A stretch of 64,000 nt of DNA, from assembly GCA_002722255.1 (NCBI GenBank), contig PBLD01000001.1, positions 1,028,567 through 1,092,566 of the forward strand, in the 5' to 3' direction. The position numbers were made by a program, and so were the translations under genes. Source of the DNA: Winogradskyella sp. GTDB lineage: Bacteria > Bacteroidota > Bacteroidia > Flavobacteriales > Flavobacteriaceae. The notes under the pieces are model-generated. The model made no database searches and was not told the DNA's origin. It was given only the letters and a program-made list of their open reading frames with translations. Shown piece by piece: positions 8,749 to 16,672 of this stretch (positions within the stretch are counted from its first letter, which is position 1; each line of letters starts with the position of its first letter).

Positions 8749-9630
8749 TTAAGCAGTTAATTTGTATACCATATTTGGTGTTTTAAAATTTAAAGATAAG
8801 TGTAATCTTACTTCATTGTATAGTTTAATTGCATTTTTTGTAGCTCTCTTAGCGTGAGCTGTATTCATAAAAGTTTGATCCAGATAAAATTCGTCTTTTA
8901 AGATACCGTTTACACGTTCAGCCATAGCGTTTTCGTAGCAATGATTTTCTTCTGTCATGCTTATAGCAATGTGTTTTCTTTTCAGTATCTGGGTGTATAC
9001 ATTGCTGCAATATTGTATGCCCCTGTCCGAATGATGGATGAGTCCGTCTATGTTTTTTGCCTGATATAAAGCTTTATTTAAGGCCCTGACACAACCGCTG
9101 AGTTCTAAGCTATCACTTAGGTCGTAACCTACTATTTTTCTTGAATAGGCATCGGTAATCAAAGCCAGATAACAAAATCCTTTTAAGGTTCTGATGTAGG
9201 TAATATCGCTTACCCAAATCTGATTAGGTTTTGTTACACTTACATCTTTAGCTATGTTTTTGTACTTACGGAACCTGTGCAAAGAATTCGTTGTTCTAGC
9301 ACTATATTTTTTGCGTAAGGTCAGCATATTATGAGCTCTAAGCACATTGAACAGTGTATCTCTTCCCATTTTGATATTGGCTTTATCAAACTCAATATCT
9401 AATGATCTTATCATTTTACGAACCCCTTCTCTAGGTAAGGATTTGCGTCGCTTTTTTACAATTTGAATAACTTGCCTTTCCAGTTCCAGACGTTTTATTT
9501 CTCTAGCTTGGTATTTATAAAAGGCATCTCTTTTGAGTCCAAAACAAGCACAAATAGTAGTGAGTGAAGCAAATCCATTACACTTGATTTTAGCTTTGAT
9601 TAAGGCTTGGTATTTAGTTTTTTTTTGAGT
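8749..9630 (-). CDS. IS3 transposase OrfB (DDE catalytic part, expressed by -1 frameshift)
   Basis: The frame is open on the minus strand from 9630 to 8749. A conventional ATG exists at 9414, but family-typical sequence (ALIKAKIKCNGF, then LKRDAFYKYQARE) continues upstream to the slippery A-run at 9618-9626, so the natural product is an OrfAB fusion. The rve/DDE core shows Asp in NQIWVSDITYI, Asp in LIHHSDRGIQYCS and Glu in NAMAERVNGILK. OrfB sits in the -1 frame relative to OrfA. Confidence 0.9.
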   Translation of the reverse strand, partial: TQKKTKYQALIKAKIKCNGFASLTTICACFGLKRDAFYKYQAREIKRLELERQVIQIVKKRRKSLPREGVRKMIRSLDIEFDKANIKMGRDTLFNVLRAHNMLTLRKKYSARTTNSLHRFRKYKNIAKDVSVTKPNQIWVSDITYIRTLKGFCYLALITDAYSRKIVGYDLSDSLELSGCVRALNKALYQAKNIDGLIHHSDRGIQYCSNVYTQILKRKHIAISMTEENHCYENAMAERVNGILKDEFYLDQTFMNTAHAKRATKNAIKLYNEVRLHLSLNFKTPNMVYKLTA

Positions 9631-9971
9631 TCAATGACACTCTTATAGCCTAGTTTCTCAGCAGCCACTTCTAGGTAGGATTCTTCAACCATAGCATCAA
9701 GATCTTTCTTGAGCAATAGTTTTTTCAGCTGTTCTATTTTCTTTTGCAGCTCTTTGATACGTGTTATTTCATCTTTTGTTTCCACTTTAATTCTGGTGTT
9801 CATGAGGTCTTTACGTTCATATTTCCTAATCCATTCATTAATGGTAGTAGGGTTTATTCCGTAGAGTTTTCCTAATTGGTTCTTGTTGAGTTTTCCCGTG
9901 GTAAGTTCGTCTAAAATTTTCAATTTAAACGATTCACTGTAACGTCTAATTACTTTGTCATTTTTGTACAT
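9600..9971 (-). CDS. IS3 transposase OrfA (helix-turn-helix part)
   Basis: 123 residues: a helix-turn-helix (about 22-50, GKLNKNQLGKLYGINPTTIN) that binds the IS ends, then a leucine-zipper-like coiled coil (about 70-95, IKELQKKIEQLKKLL). It terminates just after the slippery run, as expected for IS3 OrfA. Confidence 0.9.
   Translation of the reverse strand: MYKNDKVIRRYSESFKLKILDELTTGKLNKNQLGKLYGINPTTINEWIRKYERKDLMNTRIKVETKDEITRIKELQKKIEQLKKLLLKKDLDAMVEESYLEVAAEKLGYKSVIELKKKLNTKP
9618..9626 (-). promoter_or_regulatory. Slippery A9 run for programmed -1 frameshifting
   Basis: Nine T on the plus strand (nine A in the mRNA) lie just before the OrfA stop. The -1 frame has a TGA immediately upstream of the run and is open from there to the OrfB end, so slippage here gives the OrfAB fusion. 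Confidence 0.75.
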
Positions 9972-10010
9972 AATTATTAAAATTATGTAGCCTTATTTCC
10001 GGACGGGTCA

Positions 10011-10013
10011 GAA
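10011..10013. repeat. IS3 target-site duplication, right copy (GAA)
   Basis: Matches the GAA at 8707-8709 directly outside the left IS end. Confidence 0.65.
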
Positions 10014-10015
10014 TT

Positions 10016-10151
10016 GCGTACAACGGCTCGTATAACTGTCAGTTACGGATTTAAAGTTAATAATTTTCGGTTTAGAACTGGCGTTAGCAATTCCGAGTGG
10101 ATTCGGACGTAGTCGAATCCGCCGTAATTTCAGTTATACATTGTTGTGCAC
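10016..10151. repeat. Palindromic dispersed element, full copy, 3' of orphan gene 1
   Basis: About 136 bases forming one large imperfect palindrome. The outer arms are GTACAACGGCTCGTATAACT (10016) and CAGTTATACATTGTTGTGCA (10131), inverted relative to each other. An inner perfect hairpin GGATTCG/CGAATCC lies at 10099-10105/10114-10120. The first part is closely similar to 63922-64000, sharing GTATAAC-GTCAGTTACGG and TTAGCAATTCCG. It is less AT-rich than its surroundings. The inner arm TGTTGTGCAC pairs with 10894-10903 beyond the gene. Confidence 0.75.
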
Positions 10152-10157
10152 TGGCTT

Positions 10158-10883
10158 TTATTTTACATTAGCGTAATATTCCAATAGTTCATAAGTTAAT
10201 TTTGGAATGTTTTTTCGCGTATCTCTTTCAATTCCTTTTACATTTTGTAATTCCGATTTCAGCTTTAAATATGTTTCGTTTTTTATATTCGATATTAAAT
10301 GTCCACCAGAATTCAAATCCTTTTCCAGTTGGTCATTCAGTTCCGCCTTATCAATTTCAAGTTTTTCAACAAAACTAAATCCACATTTTAAAAGGTCACT
10401 CTTCTTAAATTGATTCGCTTGTTTTTGAAGAAACGTTTTTCCGAATTTTTTAAAGTCCTTAACTATTTGTTCAATAATTTTCTTTGTGGTTTTTACTCGT
10501 CCGTTGTGAAAGTAATAGGCTTCTTCAACAGGTATTACTCCAGTCCCTTTTTTCAGGACAATTAAGTTGATATGTCTATTAATTAGTCCTGTGTTGTAGC
10601 TGTTAGACCTTAAATAGTTCTTATTAATTCTTGAGGCTACAGAACAGCTAAAATTCCTGTCTTTTAAAGCAAATGTTATATGTAGATGTTCATACACATT
10701 TCGACCATTGATTACTTGAACATTCTCGAAAGTGTAACAGCCATTTCTATATTCTAAAAAGTCAAATTCAGGTAATGCTTTACCAATTTCTGAAATCAAA
10801 ATCTGTTTCACCTGACCTCGTTTTAATTCAGGTGAATCGTCATTCTTTTCAATTTTCGATTTGATTTTTGAATACCAGCTCAT
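10158..10883 (-). CDS. Orphan gene 1: unknown 241-aa protein
   Basis: No family recognised. It starts MSWYSKIKSKIEKNDDSPEL; it is soluble, Lys-rich and mixed alpha/beta, with no signal peptide or membrane segment. It is not in an operon with its neighbours and is tightly bounded by the inverted arm TGTTGTGCAC (10142-10151 and 10894-10903). It resembles a transferred single-gene cassette. Confidence 0.6.
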   Translation of the reverse strand: MSWYSKIKSKIEKNDDSPELKRGQVKQILISEIGKALPEFDFLEYRNGCYTFENVQVINGRNVYEHLHITFALKDRNFSCSVASRINKNYLRSNSYNTGLINRHINLIVLKKGTGVIPVEEAYYFHNGRVKTTKKIIEQIVKDFKKFGKTFLQKQANQFKKSDLLKCGFSFVEKLEIDKAELNDQLEKDLNSGGHLISNIKNETYLKLKSELQNVKGIERDTRKNIPKLTYELLEYYANVK

Positions 10884-10893
10884 TTTTCAGCTT

Positions 10894-10913
10894 GTGCACA
10901 ACAGTTATATATA
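10894..10913. repeat. 5' arm of orphan gene 1
   Basis: GTGCACAACAGTTATATATA. The first 10 bases are the exact reverse complement of 10142-10151 beyond the gene's 3' end. The following GTTATATA recurs in the 5' arm of orphan gene 2 (12896-12903). Confidence 0.65.
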
Positions 10914-11045
10914 CAAACCTAACCAAAAAAGTAAGTATATACAATCCTAATGATGTGCTATTCAGTACCTTTTTGTGGCTTGGGGCATAACCTATAAAGA
11001 TGAGTTATGCTGTACCTTTACAGATTCAAAATCGTTTTAAAGCAA

Positions 11046-12065
11046 TTATTTTTGGTTCTTAATGATCTTAACAATACGATTAATCGAAATCTCAGATAAA
11101 TTCCATTCGTAGCCATTAAAATCTGTAGTGTTTAAAAACTGTATAACCACAGTGTCTATATCTTCATGGTATTCGGCAAGGCTTTGGTAACCAGGTACCA
11201 ATCCACCATGTTCAAACTCATAAATAGACGCATAGATGTCTCGTTCTCCTTCATTAAAAACAGAACCATCGTTTAGAGCGCGTAAGAATGTGCCAACATC
11301 TTCTGCGGTAGCCAACATGCCATATTCATTGGTTTTAAAATCTTGGTCTATACCAACATAATAGCCACTCATTACATCGTCTAAGTTAACTTCTTTAAGA
11401 GAAAAAAACGTGTTTTTAAGATTTAGTGGACGCAATATGGTTTCTTTGATGTACTGTTCGTGGCTATAGCCTAAAACCTTATCAATAATTCTACGAAGTA
11501 GCAGGTAGTTGGTGTTAGAGTATTCGTAGCCTTTATCTGGTTTAAAACTTGCTGGCAAATCCAAGGCAAAGTCAAGCGCCCTTTTACCATTTTCTTGTTC
11601 GTCTTCCCAATACGCAGGATTATCTGTGAAATTTGGAATACCACTTCGATGCTGCACCATCATTTTTAGAGTAATGGTCTCTGCGTTTTCAATTCTACCA
11701 ACCAATTCCGGAAAGTAATCTGCAAGTGTGTCATCTAACGACAATTCATTGGCTTTATCGAGTTTAGCAATAGAAACTGCAGTGTAGAGTTTACTTATAC
11801 TCGCAATTTTAAATAAAGACTTAGGGTCTGCAGGTATTTTGTTTTCTCTGTCTTTCCAGCCACCAGTATAAAATGCAGGAGGTTTGCCGGCTTGGTCTAC
11901 GTAAACAATCATGCCTTCAAAACCATGAGATAAGGTTTCGTCTACTTGTTCTTGTACGGTGTTTGGTAAGGGTAAAATCCAGGCCCAAACTAAAATCCAT
12001 GGCACGTAGAATAGGGAAATTATGGTACCAACCAACAAGACGACTCTAAATATGTTTTTTTTCAT
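11046..12065 (-). CDS. Serine hydrolase, class C beta-lactamase/DD-peptidase family
   Basis: 339 residues with an N-terminal membrane/signal helix (about 6-32) and a beta-lactamase fold. Active-site motifs: SxxK in IASISKLYTA (near residue 90), YxN in YEYSNTNYLLL (near residue 182) and HGG in FEHGGLVPGY (near residue 288). The HGG replaces KTG as in many family VIII esterases and D-aminopeptidases. Probably periplasmic or outer-face hydrolase acting on peptides or esters; true beta-lactamase activity is not implied. Confidence 0.82.
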   Translation of the reverse strand: MKKNIFRVVLLVGTIISLFYVPWILVWAWILPLPNTVQEQVDETLSHGFEGMIVYVDQAGKPPAFYTGGWKDRENKIPADPKSLFKIASISKLYTAVSIAKLDKANELSLDDTLADYFPELVGRIENAETITLKMMVQHRSGIPNFTDNPAYWEDEQENGKRALDFALDLPASFKPDKGYEYSNTNYLLLRRIIDKVLGYSHEQYIKETILRPLNLKNTFFSLKEVNLDDVMSGYYVGIDQDFKTNEYGMLATAEDVGTFLRALNDGSVFNEGERDIYASIYEFEHGGLVPGYQSLAEYHEDIDTVVIQFLNTTDFNGYEWNLSEISINRIVKIIKNQK

Positions 12066-12285
12066 GATGTCATTTGCTTATAGTAGAACAAGCTACCAAT
12101 ATTTTTACAGTTGCAAATTTCTATTAATATGCTAAGAGTAAAAACTATATAGCTCTGAATTGTTGAATTGTCTTGATGAGTTGTTTAATATTCAAAAAAG
12201 TTTCAGTCTTTAAAGTTAAAAAGCCGAAAAAAGAAATTGAGTTTTTTGAATTGATATTATCGTTTTGTTTGTGAAAATTTACGAA

Positions 12286-12335
12286 GAATTCATGAGGGAA
12301 TTCATCTGTAATGAGTTATGCACGTTGTTGTGGTG
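12286..12335. repeat. Palindromic element, 3' side of orphan gene 2
   Basis: Shows the same plan as the other two 3' elements: a hairpin (GAATTC at 12286-12291 and 12298-12303) followed by a GTAAT-AGTTATGCACGTTGTTG tail. The arm GTTGTGGTG (12327-12335) is the exact reverse complement of 12885-12893. The last codons of the gene are read through this arm. Confidence 0.6.
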
Positions 12336-12849
12336 TCGTTTTTTTTATTTTTATTGTCCAATCATTTGTATTTAATTCCATCAATTCATTTCTTTCGTAA
12401 TTGGCAATTTCGGTGCATTCAAATTCCAATATATTTCCGTTCCAGCTTTTAAATTCTATCATATCCATTTCAAAGGGACTTTTGATAATTTGTATATCAG
12501 AAAGTGAATTTTCCAATTTATAAATGTCGCTATATTCAGAAAGGATAAAAGTTCCATTTGGTGTTACTTCCAAGTTTCCATAATCAGCTTGTTTTTCCGA
12601 TTCGATAACATTCAATTCAAGCGAATCCAAACGAAATGCACAATCAGAAGTCAAAACAAAAATTTCGTTTTTCTGCTTAGATACTTTTACATCTTTAGGA
12701 AATCCACGAAATTGTCCGACTTTTGTTATTCCGCTTTCGTCCGTAAACTTAATACAAGTCCAAGATTGGGAATTCCACACGCTTTCTACGTCATAAATTC
12801 GTTCTTCAAATTTGCCAGAGTATGGTTGATTTATTATTTCAGCTTTCAC
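12316..12849 (-). CDS. Orphan gene 2: unknown 177-aa protein
   Basis: No family recognised. It has no signal peptide and is beta-rich with many Trp/Phe/Tyr, possibly a WD/beta-propeller-like fragment (GQFRGFPKDV, then NEIFVLTSDCAFRLDS). The C-terminal residues TTPQQRA are encoded by the flanking arm, so the end of the protein derives from the repeat. Bounded by inverted arms at 12327-12335 and 12885-12893. Confidence 0.6.
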   Translation of the reverse strand: MKAEIINQPYSGKFEERIYDVESVWNSQSWTCIKFTDESGITKVGQFRGFPKDVKVSKQKNEIFVLTSDCAFRLDSLELNVIESEKQADYGNLEVTPNGTFILSEYSDIYKLENSLSDIQIIKSPFEMDMIEFKSWNGNILEFECTEIANYERNELMELNTNDWTIKIKKTTPQQRA

Positions 12850-12884
12850 TTAATGTTCTTTGTTTCGAAATGGTTGCTTAAATG

Positions 12885-12903
12885 CACCACAACCCGTTAT
12901 ATA
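12885..12903. repeat. 5' arm of orphan gene 2
   Basis: CACCACAACCCGTTATATA. Its first 9 bases pair exactly with 12327-12335; the CAAC-GTTATATA part matches the 5' arm of orphan gene 1. Confidence 0.6.
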
Positions 12904-13069
12904 ATAATAAATATAATCATTATCCAAATAAGAGAAGTTTTGGCTAGTTCTCAAATTCAATCTGAAATAACTTTCTGCTAGCTTTTTTTTAAACAAATAG
13001 ATTGTATTAATTTTACACGCTTGTCATTATTAAAAAGTTTAAAGGATTCCTAATCTCACAGGAAGTTAT

Positions 13070-15037
13070 ATGATCTCACAAAATTCCATATCTCAAGTTT
13101 TTGAAACTGCTCGCGTAGAGGAGGTTATTGGAGATTTTGTACAGTTAAAAAAAGCAGGTAGCAACTTTAAAGGTCTCAGTCCATTCAGTGAGGAGCGTAC
13201 TCCAAGCTTTATGGTCTCTCCAGTAAAACAAATCTGGAAAGATTTCTCAACAGGCAAAGGTGGTAATGCCATTACCTTTTTAATGGAGCATGAGCATTTT
13301 ACCTATCCAGAAGCCATACGCTACTTAGCTAAAAAGTACAATATAGAGATTGAAGAAACTGAACGTACAGACGAGGAAAAAGAGCAAGCCAATGCCAAAG
13401 AAAGTTTGTATTTGGTTAGTGAGTACGCTAATGAGTATTTTCAGAAAGTTTTACAAAAAACAGATCAAGGACAAGCCATTGGTAAGAGCTATTTTAAAGA
13501 GCGTGGTTTTACAGAAGACACGATTAAAAAGTTTCAACTCGGTTATTCCTTAGACGAATGGCAAGCCTTTACAGATGATGCTTTGGGTAAAGGTTATAAG
13601 CTAGAGTTTTTAGAAAAAACTGGGCTTACCATAGTAAAGGATGAGCGTCGTTTCGATAGATTTAAAGGTCGTGTGATGTTTCCTATTCATAGTATGAGCG
13701 GGAGAGTGCTTGGTTTTGGTGGTCGTATCCTAACCAACGACAAAAAAGCTGCAAAGTACTTAAACTCTCCAGAGAGCGATATTTACCATAAAAGTAATGT
13801 GCTTTACGGATTGTATTTTGCAAAGCAAACCATTGCAAAAGAAGACAATTGCTTTTTGGTAGAAGGTTACACAGATGTTATTCAGTTTTACCAAACTGGA
13901 GTAAAAAATGTGGTATCATCTTCTGGTACAGCATTAACCTCTCAGCAAATACGGCTCATTAATAGGCTAACCAATAATATCACGGTACTTTTTGATGGTG
14001 ATGCTGCTGGTATAAGAGCATCTATTCGTGGTATAGATTTAATCTTGGAGCAAGGTATGAATGTTAAGGTCTGTACTTTTCCAGATGGTGAAGATCCAGA
14101 CAGTTTTGCAAAGTCTAATACCTTAGAAGAGCTTACTGAATATCTTAATGAAAATGCTAAGGATTTTATTCAGTTTAAGGCATCGCTTTTGGTTAAAGAA
14201 GCTAATAACGATCCTATTAAAAAAGCTGAAACCATTAGAGATATTGTAAATAGTATTGCTAAAATTCCTGATGCCATTAAGCGTGAAATCTATGTAAGAG
14301 AGTGTGCCTCTATTATGGATATTAGTGAGAGTGTGCTTTTTACTACCTTAGCACAGATTGGTAAAAAGGAAGCTCAGGAGGCCAACAAACAATATAAGCA
14401 AGAGCAAAGAGCTTTTGAAGTTGTAAAGAGTGAGCAGCAAAAAAAGCCAAGGGTAGATGTACAGTACGAATTAGAGCGAAAGATTATAGAAATCTTGATG
14501 CTTTATGGAGATAGAGTAGAGCAGTTTGAAGATTTAATCTTAAAAGAAGATGAAGCATCTGGTGATTTAATTTTAGAGCCAGCAATGCATGAGGCTCGTG
14601 TATTTGAAAAAATATATTTAGACCTTCAGGAAGATGAAATGATGTTTTCTAATGAAAAATTTAGGGAGTTGTACTATGCCATTATAGACAGATTAAACCA
14701 AGATGAAAATTTTTCAACTAAAGATTTTATAAATCAATTAGATCAGAAACACGCAACCGAGGTTACCAGTATTTTAATGGAAGATGAAAAGTACAATCTA
14801 CACGATTGGCATCGAAATAATATTGTGCCCAAAGAAAAGGAACATGCTATTGCTCAGTTAGTAAGTCAGACAATTTTAAGTTTACGTTGCTATCTCATCG
14901 ACCAAAAAGTGGCAGAGTATAAAAATGAAACTTTAAGAGAAAATGTAGATACGCGCTCTGTAATGGAGGATGTAAAAGATTATCTTGGTCTTAAAATGTT
15001 ATTGTCTCGTAAATTAGGTAAAGTTATTGGCGGATAA
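13070..15037 (+). CDS. dnaG: DNA primase
   Basis: 655 residues. Synthesises RNA primers for replication with DnaB. N-terminal CHC2 region (1-95), primase core with a TOPRIM domain (about 255-345; Glu in LVEGYTDVIQFY, Asp pair in VLFDGDAAG) and a helical C-terminal helicase-interaction region. The zinc ribbon has lost its ligands: GLSPFSEERTPSF and KDFSTGKGGN carry Ser37, Ser40, Asp58 and Thr61 where Cys, His, Cys, Cys normally sit. The TOPRIM catalytic residues are intact. An RBS-like AGGAAG lies about 7 bases before the ATG. Confidence 0.93.
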   Translation: MISQNSISQVFETARVEEVIGDFVQLKKAGSNFKGLSPFSEERTPSFMVSPVKQIWKDFSTGKGGNAITFLMEHEHFTYPEAIRYLAKKYNIEIEETERTDEEKEQANAKESLYLVSEYANEYFQKVLQKTDQGQAIGKSYFKERGFTEDTIKKFQLGYSLDEWQAFTDDALGKGYKLEFLEKTGLTIVKDERRFDRFKGRVMFPIHSMSGRVLGFGGRILTNDKKAAKYLNSPESDIYHKSNVLYGLYFAKQTIAKEDNCFLVEGYTDVIQFYQTGVKNVVSSSGTALTSQQIRLINRLTNNITVLFDGDAAGIRASIRGIDLILEQGMNVKVCTFPDGEDPDSFAKSNTLEELTEYLNENAKDFIQFKASLLVKEANNDPIKKAETIRDIVNSIAKIPDAIKREIYVRECASIMDISESVLFTTLAQIGKKEAQEANKQYKQEQRAFEVVKSEQQKKPRVDVQYELERKIIEILMLYGDRVEQFEDLILKEDEASGDLILEPAMHEARVFEKIYLDLQEDEMMFSNEKFRELYYAIIDRLNQDENFSTKDFINQLDQKHATEVTSILMEDEKYNLHDWHRNNIVPKEKEHAIAQLVSQTILSLRCYLIDQKVAEYKNETLRENVDTRSVMEDVKDYLGLKMLLSRKLGKVIGG

Positions 15038-15042
15038 TAATT

Positions 15043-15672
15043 CTAAGTTAAGTTATGATGCTTAGCCTGATGAATTAAATCTACAATATTATTTACGTTA
15101 AGTTTCTTAAAAAGTCTGGCCTTGTAAGTACTTACAGTTTTTTCGTTAATATCTAGCTCTTCCGCAATTTCCTTGTTTTTTCGTCCTATGGACAAAAGTT
15201 TTAAAACTTCAACCTCTCTGGTAGAGAGCTTTTTAAACATACGGCTTCTACTCTTTCGAGTATCTTCATAGCGCAAATGCTTATCCATTTTTTCGCTTAG
15301 AGACACTTCACCACCATGTATTTTTCTAACAGCAGCTTCTATGGCTTCAACATCGGCAGTTTTGTTTAAGTAGCCAGAGGCTCCTGCTTTTAGTGTGCTA
15401 ATAGCATAGATTTCTTCGGGCTGATGACTAAAAATTAGCACATTAACCGACTGGTTTTCTTTTTTAATGGCCCTTAATGCGGTAATACCATTCAGTTCTG
15501 GTAAATCAATTTCTGATATAATTACATCAACTTCATGACGTCTTACAAATTCAAAAATTTCTATACCACTACTTAGCTTACCTACAACTTTTAAATCGGG
15601 CTTACTGTTTAAGAATAGTTCAAGACCTGTTCTTACAATAGGGTGATTGTCAACAATCAAAATACGTATCAT
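15043..15672 (-). CDS. NarL/FixJ-type response regulator with atypical receiver
   Basis: 209 residues: receiver (1-120) and LuxR-type helix-turn-helix (about 145-205; LSTREVEVLKLLSIGRKNKE, then INEKTVSTYKARLFKKL). The acidic pocket is altered: the usual DD pair reads DN (residues 8-9) and the phosphoacceptor position 54 is Glu (IISEIDLPELNG) instead of Asp. The conserved Lys (GYLNK) is kept. No histidine kinase gene is adjacent. It may be constitutively active-like or phosphorylation-independent. Confidence 0.88.
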   Translation of the reverse strand: MIRILIVDNHPIVRTGLELFLNSKPDLKVVGKLSSGIEIFEFVRRHEVDVIISEIDLPELNGITALRAIKKENQSVNVLIFSHQPEEIYAISTLKAGASGYLNKTADVEAIEAAVRKIHGGEVSLSEKMDKHLRYEDTRKSRSRMFKKLSTREVEVLKLLSIGRKNKEIAEELDINEKTVSTYKARLFKKLNVNNIVDLIHQAKHHNLT

Positions 15673-15811
15673 GACAATTGATTTTGGTTTGGTTAGGGTT
15701 AATCAGTGTAATAACAATATTACTAAGTCAAGATTCTTAACGGAGTGATGGCTTAGTAAAGATAGTTAAAAAATAAGCAGGATTAGCAAATTATTCGATA
15801 AACTGTAATAA

Positions 15812-16600
15812 TTATCTTAAATTTTTAGGAATTTCACAAATTGGAATCGGAATCATTTTGTGTTGATTTCGGGTGTTATAACTCATAAAAATACTAAAAA
15901 CCTCTTTCTCTCTTCCTGTAAAGTCGTTAATGGTTTTACCCTCGTCTTTCATTTTCATCGCCCATTCTAGCTCTGGGTAAGAAGCACCAATTTGGTCTTC
16001 ATCGCTTCGGGCATCACCAAATAAACCATCACTAGGCGCAGCTTTCATTATAGATTCTGGTACGCCGAGATAATCGCCAATATCGTATACTTCAGACTTT
16101 AATAAATCTGCAATTGGGCTTAAATCTACACCTCCATCTCCATATTTAGTGTAGAAACCAACTCCGAAATCTTCAACTTTGTTTCCTGTTCCTGCAACAA
16201 GGCGTCCTTGTAAGCCAGCATAGTAGTAAAGTGTTGTCATACGCAATCTGGCTCTTGTGTTCGCTAAAGCCATATCTACAGTAGCTTGTTTACCATCAAG
16301 GCTTACTTCGGTTTTAAATTCTTCAAAAACAGGAGTTAAGTCCACTCGAGCATCGCTAACATTTGAAAAACGTTTTTTTAACTGCGCAATGTGTTCTTGT
16401 GCTCTGGTGACATGACTTGTAGCTTGGTGAATAGGCATTTCTATACATAAAAGGTCTAAACCAGTTTTAGCACAGAGTGTTGAGGTTACGGCAGAGTCTA
16501 TTCCGCCAGATATACCAACAACAAAACCATTTACTTTGGCATTATTTGCATAGTCTTTTAACCAATCTACAATATAATCTACAACCTTTTCTGTTTGCAT
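15812..16600 (-). CDS. nadE: NH3-dependent NAD+ synthetase
   Basis: 262 residues, converting deamido-NAD to NAD with ATP and ammonia. The ATP-pyrophosphatase P-loop GISGGIDSAV is near residue 28; RLRMTTLYYYAG and GTGNKVEDFGVGFYTKYGDG are family-typical. There is no glutaminase domain, so the ammonia-dependent form. It is divergent from gldB, with which it shares a short upstream region. Confidence 0.92.
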   Translation of the reverse strand: MQTEKVVDYIVDWLKDYANNAKVNGFVVGISGGIDSAVTSTLCAKTGLDLLCIEMPIHQATSHVTRAQEHIAQLKKRFSNVSDARVDLTPVFEEFKTEVSLDGKQATVDMALANTRARLRMTTLYYYAGLQGRLVAGTGNKVEDFGVGFYTKYGDGGVDLSPIADLLKSEVYDIGDYLGVPESIMKAAPSDGLFGDARSDEDQIGASYPELEWAMKMKDEGKTINDFTGREKEVFSIFMSYNTRNQHKMIPIPICEIPKNLR

Positions 16601-16628
16601 AATATTTATAATTTAAAACAAAGAAACG

Positions 16629-16636
16629 TACCTTTG
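16629..16636 (+). promoter_or_regulatory. Candidate -7 box for gldB
   Basis: TACCTTTG fits TAnnTTTG, between nadE and the chosen gldB start. It argues for the later start at 16673 rather than an upstream one that would precede transcription start. No clear -33. Confidence 0.45.
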
Positions 16637-16672
16637 CACAACAAAAATAACGGAAACGTGTTAGGATTAAAA

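Larger units (their letters stand above)
8710..10010 (-). mobile_element. IS3-family insertion sequence, 1301 bp, complete
   Basis: Two overlapping transposase frames lie between 25-bp imperfect terminal inverted repeats (21 of 25 matching). The left end starts TGTCTCGTCCTGAAATA at 8710; the right end, read on the minus strand from 10010, starts TGACCCGTCCGGAAATA. Both begin with TG as is usual for the family. A 3-bp GAA duplication flanks the element. The DDE residues are intact, so it may be active. Its right end abuts the outer arm of a palindromic dispersed element. Confidence 0.92.

Noticed and set aside
10016..10151. Interpretation of the palindromic element as a classical integron attC site
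   Set aside because: No clear RYYYAAC/GTTRRRY box pairs, and no integrase in the window; kept only as a loose structural analogy.
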